DNA of 20,395 nt, taken from Priapulus caudatus (lineage: Eukaryota > Priapulida > Priapulimorpha > Priapulimorphida > Priapulidae). The stretch is from contig NW_014577087.1 in NCBI RefSeq assembly GCF_000485595.1, positions 922,131-942,525 of the forward strand, written 5' to 3'. Positions 10,307-19,290 of this stretch are shown piece after piece. A model generated the notes under the pieces. It was not told where the DNA came from and searched no databases. It was given only the letters and a program-made list of their open reading frames with translations. A program made the position numbers and the translations under genes. Numbering within the stretch: position 1 is the first letter of the stretch; every line of letters starts with the position of its first letter.

Positions 10307-10351
10307 GGATGCCCAACTACCGAATGTAGACTTTACATAATATTGATAAAA

Positions 10352-10352
10352 G

Positions 10353-10387
<35 letters not shown>

Positions 10388-10800
10388 GTGGTGTGGCGGG
10401 GGGGGGTGTGCCTGTTGAGTGTGTGTGCATGTGTCGATGTGTGTGTGTAGTGCTGATGTGTGTGTGTGTGTGTGTGTGGTGTGTGTGTGTGGTCTGTGTG
10501 TGCTCGGTGTGTGTGTGGTGTGGGTGTGTGTTGGGGTGTGTGTGTGCTTGTGCTGTGCTGTGTGTGTGTGTGTGTGTTTGTGTGTACAGCCCAATGATCT
10601 ATAGCATGGTATGGGCGGCTTCTATATCTCTCTGGCTCTTTCTCGTCGTAGCTCTGGGGTGCCTCTCTCTCTCTTCTCGTCCCTCTCTCTTCTTTCTTTC
10701 TCGCTCTCGTGTCTCTCGTCCGATCGTCGGTCGCGCGTCTCGTCTGCTGCGTCGTCTCTCCTCTCTCTCTCGTCGCTCTCTCGCTATTCCGCTTCTCTGC
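10352..10800. repeat. (TG)n microsatellite followed by CT-rich tract
   Basis: An interrupted TG-rich block of about 235 bp starts only 46 bp upstream of the exon 1 ATG at 10306. It is followed by a CAGCCCAATGATCTATAG spacer and a CT/CGTCTC-rich tract to about 10800. The order and spacer match 1757-1930, making this the third member of the composite repeat. The long Cys-Val or His-Thr frames on either strand are repeat artefacts. Confidence 0.85.
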
Positions 10801-10938
10801 TATGTATGTGAGGCTGTGATTCTCTGCGTAGTAGCTATATGCTGCACAGTGCAAGCAAATTCTTACTTGCTACGATGTGCATGCGATGAACATACACGTC
10901 ACGACTATTTCTCAGTTAATCGTCATTGTCCGTGATAG

Positions 10939-11076
10939 TTCGGCCGCCTTCCCCGTATTTCACCATGATCTTGTGCGTTTTGAGCTTCGATTTCTTACGG
11001 AAATTCAGTTTATTACCCGTTCAACACGTACGTCAGATCTAACTCTTAACTGCCTTACCGTATACACGCAAGCCAT
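10939..11076 (-). pseudogene. Decayed exon 1 of a GNAT acetyltransferase
   Basis: An ATG at 11076-11074 starts a sequence aligning to the exon 1 copies: the region equivalent to Ser-Asp-Leu-Thr-Tyr-Val and the Met-Val-Lys-Tyr-Gly-Glu-Gly-Gly segment are recognisable, but in different frames with stops between. Similarity ends at about 10939, before the Gly-Glu-Pro and donor, so the 3' part of the exon is lost. The upstream flank retains the ATGATG motif of the other copies. Confidence 0.65.
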
Positions 11077-11159
11077 GATGCACGACTATAAGCAATGTAA
11101 CGTTTAACGTAGCCTTCGTATATAATTACAGCAAGTGCACGTGAACTAGTTTACATGGT

Positions 11160-11204
11160 ATCAGAAGTAGATAATAAGGAATTTCCCTATTATCTACTTC
11201 TGAT
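11160..11204. repeat. Palindrome, 17-bp arms
   Basis: Arms 11160-11176 (ATCAGAAGTAGATAATA) and 11188-11204 are perfect reverse complements around an 11-nt centre. It lies about 85 bp upstream of the decayed exon 1. The inner ATAATA/TATTAT next to GG/CC resembles the palindrome at 1423-1452. Confidence 0.8.
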
Positions 11205-11426
11205 GGTATATAAATAAAATTAATGTTCTCTTGATTAGCTGGATATAGCGTACAGTCCATGTAGGGATTGCCCGGTTAGTTCAAGCCTCAGCTAATTTTT
11301 CAGGCTCAGTACGGAGTTCTTTATTGACTGACCAGGCTTTAGCGAGTACAGAGCGGCTAAGAACCCTGATAAAGTGACAACCTGGATCGTAAAATCCGTG
11401 TGCTTTTCGACCTTCGGCCAATCTTT

Positions 11427-11428
<2 letters not shown>

Positions 11429-11463
<35 letters not shown>

Positions 11464-11760
11464 ACACGCACACGCACACGCACACGCCACACGGACACGC
11501 ACACGCCACGACGCACACGCCACACGCAACACGCGACACACACACACACACACACACACTCCCTCTCTCTCTCTCTCTTTCTGCTCCCCTTTCTCCATCG
11601 TGCGCGCTCGCTCTCTTTATCCTTATTCCCCTTATTCCTCTTACCCTTAATAATTATTCGGCCTATTTCTACACTTGCTCCGTCTCCGTTACCCTTTCCT
11701 TAATTTATAATTTCGCACACTATCGCCTTCTCTGTCTCTCTCTCTCTCTCTCTCGAGTGC
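11429..11760. repeat. (CA)n, CACG-rich and (CT)n tract
   Basis: A pure CA array (about 11429-11460) is followed by ACACGC-type imperfect repeats to about 11556, then CT-rich sequence ending in a nearly pure CT run (about 11735-11753). It is non-coding; apparent His-Thr and Cys-Val frames are repeat artefacts. The CT part and what follows are homologous to about 14540-14800. Confidence 0.85.
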
Positions 11761-12276
11761 TTCCTCCACTTCTCTCGCTCGCTAGTCCCGCCACCCATCC
11801 CCGTCTCCCTTATGCCCAATCCCGCACCATAATATTCCTCTCCGCTGCTCTCAATTTCTTCCAAGCTCAGGGAATTTCCGCTACATAGTTGAACGCTTAC
11901 ATAGGGCCCTTGAAACAAATAGACGAAATGAGTTTTCAACGAGTGAGAAGTTTTCAGTCGATTTATTTTTATTTTAAATATTTTAACATAATATATTTGT
12001 TGTGCTGAATTCATGCTGCCACCCCTAGTCTGCAATGGGATCATAAAACCAGAGAACCTGTTTCATGAAAATATTAAAGTATTTCACGAATTGATATGTT
12101 TATATAACTTCTTAGCTAGCTTAGCTGGGATTTGTAAAGATGTAAGCAATTTAATACTCTCTATGATTGCGATCAAACACATTTTTTATGCCTGTAAAGG
12201 TGCGATACGCGGAGGAGCAAACATATTCCTAACATCATCATTACGATTTTCAACGGGATTCGATTCCAAAGAAGTC
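11761..12276. other. 3' flank of the gene ending at 12277
   Basis: Contains the motif run CCCAATC..CACCATAAT..CTCTCAA, shared with about 14740-14800, then AT-rich sequence. About 12165-12276 is shared with 15737-15860. This suggests a shared 3' flank or 3' untranslated region of two family members. No independent gene is seen. Confidence 0.5.
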
Positions 12277-13110
12277 CTAGATAACAAAGACGCCCAAATT
12301 AAGAACAGACGCGACCTTTTCTAATGGTAGCTTCACTTCGTGTTTCGTGTACAGTCGCTTTGTAAGTAAATCGGTGCGAGTTCCAAGCGCCTCTAGCATT
12401 CTTGTCGCTTGTATGTTGTCATCAGGTGTATAGATACTGATCTCTGATGCATCCGGCAGGGCCATTAACACCTGCCTCATCAGATCACTCTGTACCTGCT
12501 CCATGTCACCGTAGAGTGGACAGATGCTATAATTTATATTGCCGACCATGTTGTTGGCAATGGCAAAACCTGTGATCTTGCCTTCAGCATCTGTCGCTAC
12601 AAACGTCAGCTTCTTATAGGCCTGTATGTATGGACGCAGATAATCTCCGCGGTCGTGCCCAGCGATGGTCCTGTCGTAGTCGAGTACAGCTTGCAGCATC
12701 TCATCGCTATATGGCATCACTATGATATTAGCATTATCTTCCAGCTTCAGGGATGCTGCGAGCTTGGCGTGATCTACGGTGTAGCGTCGTGTGGTCGTGA
12801 TGAACGACTCGACGATGAAGCCTATGCGCGATAGAAGCCTATAATACCTTCAGATAGGAGTNGCCCTATCTCCAGTTCCTCCTCAGTCGTAGCGTACTAT
12901 GAGCAAGCCACCGTAAAGCCCTCGTTACCGACTACAGTGCAGCTGCCTCAAAAAAACCTGCAATGAGAGACCATGTATACTTATTATTAACGTACACTCT
13001 TCTGCTTGTGGGTTTTATTTTTATTTGGTGTATTGGGATATAGATTGCAGTACTTAGGCGTACGCACTGATTCCTCGATAGGTTACATTGCCTAGAAAGC
13101 TCTGCCCCTT
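12277..13110 (-). pseudogene. Half-decayed GNAT acetyltransferase gene
   Basis: Exon 2 spans 12957-12277. Its 3' half is open from about 12836 to the stop at 12279-12277: it encodes the Tyr-Thr-Val-Asp-His-Ala-Lys segment, the whole C-terminal YitH/HolE-like domain, and ends in Val-Phe-Val-Ile. The 5' half, after a good TTGCAG acceptor, has stops and cannot be read as the acetyl-CoA-binding part; it also contains the only ambiguous base in the window (N at 12862). Only the last roughly 45 bp of exon 1 remain (about 13064-13110), with the CGATAGGTTACATTGCC donor region. The substitution pattern in the open half is replacement-rich compared with the paralogs, suggesting an older copy. It might still be expressed as a fragment, but it is called a pseudogene because the cofactor-binding half is ruined. 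Confidence 0.7.
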
Positions 13111-13285
13111 CATACTACCTAATTAGCATTAACTCATTAACCTCCGATGTATTTGTGAGTGAATTGTGTATGCTGTCGTAGAGCGATCGTAGCAGCGGCG
13201 TGTTGCGACTTGCTGTAACCTTTACCGTTGCTACATCCCCATTCCCATCTGCATCAGCATGTTTTAGCAATAGGTTAATTACAAT

Positions 13286-13869
13286 CACAGGCACTTGGAA
13301 CGTTTCAATAATAAAATGATGGTAATGAAACACGTAATGTATTTACTAGCAAAGTCTTAAATGTTTCTTTACTCTCATTCGCCTATTATTTACGATAATT
13401 TCCTGTAAATGCCGTTCAAATGCTCTCCTGCAACCATAGAAATATATAGAGACACTAGCCTAACTATAGTATATTGTTTGCAACACACAAGCACACCGCA
13501 CGCACGCCGCTGTGCACAAACAACAAAATTACACGGCAAAACAATACTAAACAAAAACTCGATAATTTGTTTGTTTGTGCCCAGCGGCGTGCGTGCGGTG
13601 TATTTGTGTGTTGCAGAGGAGCATTTGAACGGCATTAACAGAATCAGGAGTGAATAATAATAGATTATTCACTCCTGACAGACTCCACAATATATTATTC
13701 ACGCATTCTCCTTATTCACTCCTCAATTCTATTATTATTCACTCCGGTCAGAATATTATCATTAATAATATGTGATGGGGAGTAAAGAAACATATTAAGA
13801 CCTTGGTAGTAAATACATTTCGTGATTAATTACCATTATTTTATAATTGACACGTTCCAAGTGCCTGTG
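13286..13869. mobile_element. Foldback (long inverted repeat) element, 584 bp
   Basis: The outer ends CACAGGCACTTGGAACGT (from 13286) and its reverse complement (to 13869) are flanked by a perfect 8-bp direct repeat ATTACAAT at 13278-13285 and 13870-13877, consistent with a target-site duplication. Inverted similarity continues inward through both arms almost to the centre at about 13545, via the paired ATGCCGTTCAAATGCTC and CACACCGCACGCACGCCGC segments. Each arm carries one private insertion: about 50 bp at 13434-13483 on the left and about 115 bp with an internal palindrome at 13644-13760 on the right. No transposase frame is present, so it would be non-autonomous. An 8-bp duplication is typical of hAT-like elements, but the terminus does not let me assign a superfamily firmly. 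Confidence 0.8.
13644..13678. repeat. Palindrome, 15-bp arms, inside foldback element
   Basis: Arms 13644-13658 and 13664-13678 are perfect reverse complements with a 5-nt loop. TTATTCACTCC motifs recur several times up to 13746. The palindrome belongs to sequence present in the right arm only, so it looks like a secondary insertion. Confidence 0.8.
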
Positions 13870-13945
13870 ATTACAATGTGAGCGAATGCGCATGCTTCTG
13901 CGACGGTATGTGCAGACGAATATATACACGTAGTGAACATGTACG

Positions 13946-14128
13946 CGACATGGTTCTCCGCTAGTTGTCACTGCGTGGCAAAGCTCCGCCGCTTCCCGTA
14001 TTTCAGAATGATTCCTTGTGCATTTTGAGCTCGTAGTCACACGAAAATCTTCTTGCCCACCATTTCAGCACAGCGTACGTCAGATCTGACTCTGTAGCAT
14101 CCCTGATGTGCACCCGATCCGCACGATT
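13946..14128 (-). pseudogene. Second orphan exon 1 of a GNAT acetyltransferase
   Basis: Homologous to 4733-4907 and to its flanks. The Gly-Glu-Pro end, Lys-Met-His-Lys and Lys-Trp-Trp segments are recognisable, but several one-base indels break the frame, and the start region reads CGCACGATTGATG instead of a clean GCCATGATG. As at 4733-4907, no exon 2 follows directly. The differences from the other copy are mostly indels, so sequencing error may account for part of the damage. Confidence 0.6.
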
Positions 14129-14950
14129 GATGCCTAATACCCAAGTAAGATTAGCTATGGACTCTCCGCGTTCACAAATGATTACAACAGGAAGCATATT
14201 GAACTATGTTACATAATGTGAACATTTTGTGAATAACCTACGTAATGTGTAATGTGTACATAAACTACTCACGACAGATAAAGAAGCGTCAGTCTATGTA
14301 GCGATAACTCTAGGTTCAGTCCAGTCACGTATATCGGTGTACTGTCAGACTAAGTGAGCAGCTAGATCATAGCGGAGGCGTAGCGGAAGTAAAACATTGT
14401 CTACTGCTTGCTGCTCTTGGGCTACTGGCGTGTCCTTCTCATTCCCCTCTCTACGCCCTTCCGACTGATCTATCTATATCATAAGATAATATGTTATATA
14501 TTAATTTAGAGAGCTCCCCTCTCTCGCGCGTGCAACTCGCAAGGACTCTTTATCCACCCTCTCACTTTTCTTTCTATTGGACACTTGCCTTCGTCTCCTC
14601 TTTCGTGTCTCTCTCTACATTTCCCCCTTTTCACGCTATTGTATCATTTTTCATTTAATTCTTTGTTGTCTTCTCTCCAGTGTTTTTTCCCGCTCTCTCC
14701 TTCTCTCGTATTCCCTCCGTCCATCCCTCACTCTTATATCCCAATCGCGCTCTATCCGCCACCATAATGCCCCTCCCATGGCTCTCAACTATCCGTCACA
14801 ACCCTTACGGGGGAATATTCCTGAAGCTAATGGCTCTTGTGCAAAGCAAATCGAGTGCAAAGTAAAATTCTTCATTAATATTTATATTTATTATAAGTAA
14901 AAAGATTTCCTTTGTTGAGCTGAATGTTACGTGCCACCGGTACTCGTGAT
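14129..14950. other. Duplicated flanking sequence and CT-rich tract
   Basis: About 14129-14480 matches 4908-5240 (upstream flank of the orphan exon 1). About 14540-14800 is CT-rich and, with the following stretch to 14945, matches about 11600-12050, including the GCTGAAT..GCCACC segment. No credible gene is seen. Confidence 0.55.
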
Positions 14951-14951
14951 T

Positions 14952-14953
14952 GT

Positions 14954-14988
<35 letters not shown>

Positions 14989-15640
14989 TGTTGTTGTTGT
15001 GTGTGTGTGTGCATGATGTGTGTGTGCCTGTTGTGCATTGTGTGTGTGGCTGTGTGTGTTGTGTGTCGTGTGCTCTAAATGTGTGTGTGTGTGTGTGTGT
15101 GTGTGTGGAGTGGTGCATGTGTGTGTCGGTGTGTGTGATGTGTGGATGTGTGTGTGTGTGTGTGTGTGGGTGGTGCATGTGGTGTGTCGTGTGTGTGTGT
15201 GCCCGTGCGTAGCGTGCGTTTCTGGTGCCTTGCGGGTCGCCGTGTCGTGCATGCCGTCATGCGTTGCGTCGGTCTGTGCGTCGGCTGTGTGACCCCCCCG
15301 TTGTGTAATGTGTGTTGTGTTGGTGTGGTGTGATGTGTTGGTGTGTGTGTGTGTGTGTGTGTGTTGTGTGCATGTGTGTGTGTGTGTGTGTAAGTGTCGG
15401 TGTGGGCGTGCAGTGCTGTTTTCGTGGTCGGGGTGTGTTGCAGTGCGTTGCGTGCGGTGTGCGTGTGTGCGTGTGTGTATGTGTGCATTTGTGTGTGTGT
15501 GTGTGCTGTGTGTGCTGTGTGTGCTCTGTGTGTCGGGTGTTCGTGTGTGTGATGTGTGTCCAGTGTGATGATGTGGTGTGTTCCAATTCGTCTGTGTTGT
15601 GTCTGTGCGTATACGGTGTGGTGTGTGTGCTACCGAGAAA
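14952..15640. repeat. Large interrupted (TG)n block
   Basis: About 690 bp dominated by TG dinucleotides, with scattered single-base breaks and a GC-richer island at about 15200-15300. It separates two stretches that are nearly contiguous in the paralogous region at about 12050 and 12130, so it is an insertion or expansion specific to this copy. All frames across it are repeat artefacts. Alternating purine-pyrimidine sequence of this length is a known candidate for Z-DNA. Confidence 0.9.
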
Positions 15641-15736
15641 TCTATGGTCCGCCGTCTCTGCTTTGCTCAGTATATTGCCATTACATTTACCTACCATACA
15701 GCTCACGCTCAATAGTAGGATGGGCTAGCTGACCTT

Positions 15737-15912
15737 TTTCAATGATTATACACTTTTCAGCATTTAGAGGTGATACACGGAGGAACAGAACCTTTCCTAA
15801 CATCTTTATAACGATTTACAAAGTAAAAATCTATTTCCAATGAAAGTTCTAGATCGAAGAAGATATCCAGATTAAAGAACAGATATGACTTGTTCAATTG
15901 TAGTTTTCACCC
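15737..15912 (-). pseudogene. 3' end fragment of a GNAT acetyltransferase
   Basis: Homologous to 12165-12330: the 3' flank plus the last roughly 15 codons of exon 2 (aligned to the Val-Lys-Leu-Pro..Val end). Similarity ends at about 15912, where the first satellite array begins shortly after. The rest of the gene is missing, so this is a severed tail in minus orientation. Confidence 0.6.
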
Positions 15913-15925
15913 TCGTTCTGCCGGA

Positions 15926-16830
15926 AATCGTCGGCGCGATGCTGCGAACAAAATGAAAGCATTGTAGCATCAGATTTAAACATCACACGTGCGTCGGGCC
16001 CCGCGCCGCGACTTAGTTTGAAGCGATGAGAACGGCCGGGAAAAAAATATTTCTTTGTCAGGTCAACGGGCCCGAGCACCTGAGCGCCATACTGCACGTA
16101 CATTAATATCGGCGGCATAGCGGGGAATCCACGGGCGGTAAAGCTGCCGAGCAAGCGTGAATATTAATAGACCGGATTTTACAAGCCACAATTTGCTGTC
16201 AGCATGCCCGGCTCTCGGGTTTGAACGTATAAGAACGGACCCGAAAGAACAATTATCTTTGGCAGTCATTATGCGGACGACGCGGAGATAGCGCCATTCT
16301 TCAATGAACATTAGCATGTAGGCTGGGCATTCGTGGCGCGATGCTGCGTAGCAAAAAGTGAAGCATGTAGATCAGATTTTACCATGCAACAAGTGCTGTC
16401 AGCCTGCCCGCTTCCAGGTTTGAATATAAAGAACGACCGAAGAAAATTTTCTTGTCAGTCAACGGCGACGACGGCAAAGCGCCATTTCCATTAAACATTT
16501 AGCAATAGGCTGGGAATCGTGGCGCGATGCTGCGACAAAAGGAAGCATGTAGATCAAATTTTACCATGCACCACGTGCGTCGGCCCCGCCCGACCGAACT
16601 TAGTTTAAACGTATGTGAGAAACGACCGAAGAAACATTCTCTTCGGCATTCAACGGCTGACGCGACGCAACAAGCGCCAATCTGCAGCACTAATATCGGC
16701 TAGAGGGGAAACCCAAGGGCTGTTGAAGCTTGCGAGCAAAACGTGAATATTATAGACCGGATTTGACCCAGCACAAGTTGCTGTCAGCCTGCCCGGCTTC
16801 CGGTTTGAACGTATACGAGCGGCGAAAAAA
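15926..16830. repeat. Satellite array, about 196-bp monomers
   Basis: Five tandem monomers, with equivalent points at 15933, 16133, 16335, 16521 and 16717 (spacings 200, 202, 186, 196). Monomers 1, 3 and 4 share GGCGCGATGCTGCG; monomers 2 and 5 share a TAATATCGGC segment and the GCTGTCAGC..GCCCGGCT segment. Monomer 1 resembles 4 (ACGTGCGTCGG..CCCCGC) and monomer 2 resembles 5, suggesting a three-monomer higher-order period of about 588 bp. Short frames here are not genes. Confidence 0.8.
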
Positions 16831-16852
16831 GGTCTACACAAACAAAGGTTTA

Positions 16853-18600
16853 CAGCCGCTACTGATTAAAAGTTATTAGCGGAAAGCTATGAGATAGTCC
16901 CCTAACCATTTTAAATGTTACTATTCATTCCACAAATATAAAACTCCTCTGTCCGTGAGATATTGCGCAACTGCGCTAACACACTAATGTTAGCCAGATT
17001 GTCTGTTACTGGCTAGTATACGCACCGGGACCTTACATGCCAAGGCGTTTCCACCTTTTCTTAAATTGAATTGTTCTACTGATGGATGGTCATCATTATA
17101 ACATGTATGCTGGATAACTCCTCTATCATTTTTAGCATGCATAAACTTTTGCACAATGACGGATTTTCTTTGCGTGAGATCATTGCGCGATGCTGCGCGC
17201 ACCGTGTTAGGCTGTGCAGTGCCTCTGAGGAAACCTTCATAATATAGCTTCGCTGCGGGGAGATTGGGGATGCGAGACTGACGAAAGGCGGCAAGCGAAG
17301 ATAGCTGGGGGCCGATATAGGAAGAGAAGAAGGAGATAGAGCGAGGGGACAGGGCGGCAGGGGGGTAAGGAGCGCGAGGGCAATAAAGTACGGTGTTTTG
17401 TACCCTCAATATGCTAGGGCGCTTCACTAATTTAATAAAGAAGGGTTACTGATAAAAGTTTATATAGCAGAAATCTATGCTGAGAATATCCCCTAACTAT
17501 TTTAAACTGTATATATCATCACACAATATAAGCTCTCTGGTGAGATATGCGCCATGCCGCCAACACAATTAACGTTAGCCAGGATTGTCTACTAGCTGGT
17601 ATACGCACGGCGGGGGACCATTACATGCCAAGTCTTACTCCTATTTTATTAAATAATGATCAACCTGACTAGAATGTTAGTCTATAAATCTCATGCTTAG
17701 GATAACTCCTCTTCATTTTAAATGCATAATCTTTGCACACTGCACAATAGCGATTTCTTCTCGGGAGATATTGCTGCATGCGCTGCGCACCGATGTTTAG
17801 GGGAAGTAGCAATTGCCCGTCTGAAGAAAACCTCATAATAGTAGCTTTTTTCTGCGGAGACGCGAGGGGTATGCGGACACTGAAAGAAAAGACGGCAGGA
17901 AAAGATCTAAGCTGGGGAGATAGAAGAAGAGGGACAGGCTGAGCGATGGATCAGGACGGGGTGGTACGGGACGCGAGGGGATAAAGTAGGTGTTTTGTAC
18001 CCTACCACGCTAGGGCGGTCTACCCTAATTATAAACAGCAGGATCTATGTAAAAGTCTCATGAGGGAGATCCTATGCGGAGTACCCTCTAACCATTTTAA
18101 AGCATATTCCATCACAAATTATAATCCTACTGCCTTGTGAGATATGCGCATGCGCTAACCATAACGTCAGCAAGTGGTGTTTGTTACTGGCTGCCGTAGT
18201 ATCGCAGCGGGGACCTTACATGCAAGGTGATTCCTCCTAATTTCTTAAATGATGATAACTGATAGAATGGCTAATCACTATAATCTAATGCTAGGAATAA
18301 CTCCACTTCTTCTACAATGCATAATCTTTTGCAAAAATACGATGCTGGATCTCGGTGGATATTGCGCATTGACACGCGCACCGTGTTAGGCATGACCAGT
18401 ACCGTCTGAGAGCAAACTTTTAATATAGCTTGCAGAGGGGGAGAAGGAATGGGAGATGAGGAAAGGCGGCAGGGAAGCATAGATGATGGGCGGTATAGAA
18501 GACACAGAAGGAGGCTGAGCGAGGGACAGGGGGAGGCAAGGCGTAGGACGCGGAGGGCATAAAGTTAGGTGTTTGTACTTACTATGTAGAGCGCTCTCCT
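16853..18600. repeat. Three tandem units of an about 590-bp repeat
   Basis: Units begin at about 16853, 17446 and 18030. The ACCTTACATGC anchor recurs at about 17030, 17617 and 18213 (spacings about 587 and 596). Each unit contains two diverged sub-repeats, recognisable by GTGAGATATTGCGC..GTTAGCC and GAGATCATTGCGCG..GTTAGGC about 217 bp apart, then a GA/GGCAGG-rich segment and a TAAAGT..GGTGTTTTGTAC end. Units differ largely by small indels. No coding potential is seen. Confidence 0.85.
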
Positions 18601-18603
18601 TAA

Positions 18604-19290
18604 ATAGCATGTTACTCAAACGTGTACGTGAGCACGCCGGCCACCGTAACCTAGCACTTGACTCCGTCATGCACCGCGTAGAGTTTTACAAGAAGCGTGG
18701 ATTCACCGTCGAGTCGTTCATGACTGAGCTACGATACTACTCAGTCGATCACGCCAAGCTTGCAGCATCCCTGAAGCTGGAAGATGATGCCAATATCATA
18801 GTGAAGCCATACAGCGAGGAGATGCTGCAAGCTGTACTCGACTACGACAAGTCCATCGCTGGGCAGGACCGCGGAGACTACCTGCGTCCCTGTTTACAGG
18901 CTTATAAGAAGCTGGTGTTTGTTGCAACAGATGCTGAAGGCAAGCTAACAGGTTATGTCGTTGCCATCAACATGACTGGGGAAGTGAGTTACGGCATCTT
19001 CCCACTCTACGGGGACACGGAACAGGTACAGAGTGATCTGATGAGGCAGGTGTTAATGGCCCTGCCGAATGGATCAAAGATCACTTTCTATACACCTGAC
19101 AACAACGCGCCTGTGGCAAGGATGATAGAGGCACTAGTGATAGAGGCACTAGTGTGGCAAGGATGATAGTGGCAAGGATGATAGAGCTAAGACTGTGCTA
19201 AATTCAAAGCGACTGTACACGAAGCACGAAGTAAAGCTACCATTTAAAAAGGTCGGGTCTGTTCTTAATTATGTTGCCTTCGGAATCTAG
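18604..19290 (+). pseudogene. Truncated, frameshifted GNAT acetyltransferase, inverted copy
   Basis: The only family copy on the plus strand. Similarity starts exactly where the third 590-bp unit ends, at ATGTTACTCAAACG (about 18609), just after the position of the acetyl-CoA loop in other copies. Exon 1 and the cofactor-binding loop are therefore absent. The frame then encodes the rest of domain 1 and the YitH/HolE-like C-terminal domain up to Ala-Arg-Met-Ile-Glu-Ala-Leu. There two tandem 15-bp duplications (19124-19153 and 19155-19184) and a small deletion shift the frame, giving a stop at 19164-19166. The conserved C-terminal residues (Lys-Arg-Leu-Tyr-Thr-Lys to Phe-Gly-Ile) remain in another frame, ending TAG at 19288-19290. 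The first half of the frame upstream of 18609 is satellite sequence. It probably makes no active enzyme, although the central domain is well conserved. Confidence 0.8.

Noticed and set aside
10286-11598. Long frames rich in Cys-Val or His-Thr on both strands
   Set aside because: They are translations of TG/CA dinucleotide repeats, appear in several frames at once and have no other content.
14875-15728. Frames of 80-150 codons on both strands
   Set aside because: Same dinucleotide-repeat artefact across the large TG block.
16990-17427. 145-codon minus-strand frame
   Set aside because: It lies wholly in the first 590-bp repeat unit and is not open in the other two units.
15926-18600. Tandem repeats as a CRISPR-like array
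   Set aside because: Periods of about 196 and 590 bp with full-length similarity and no unique spacers; these are satellites.
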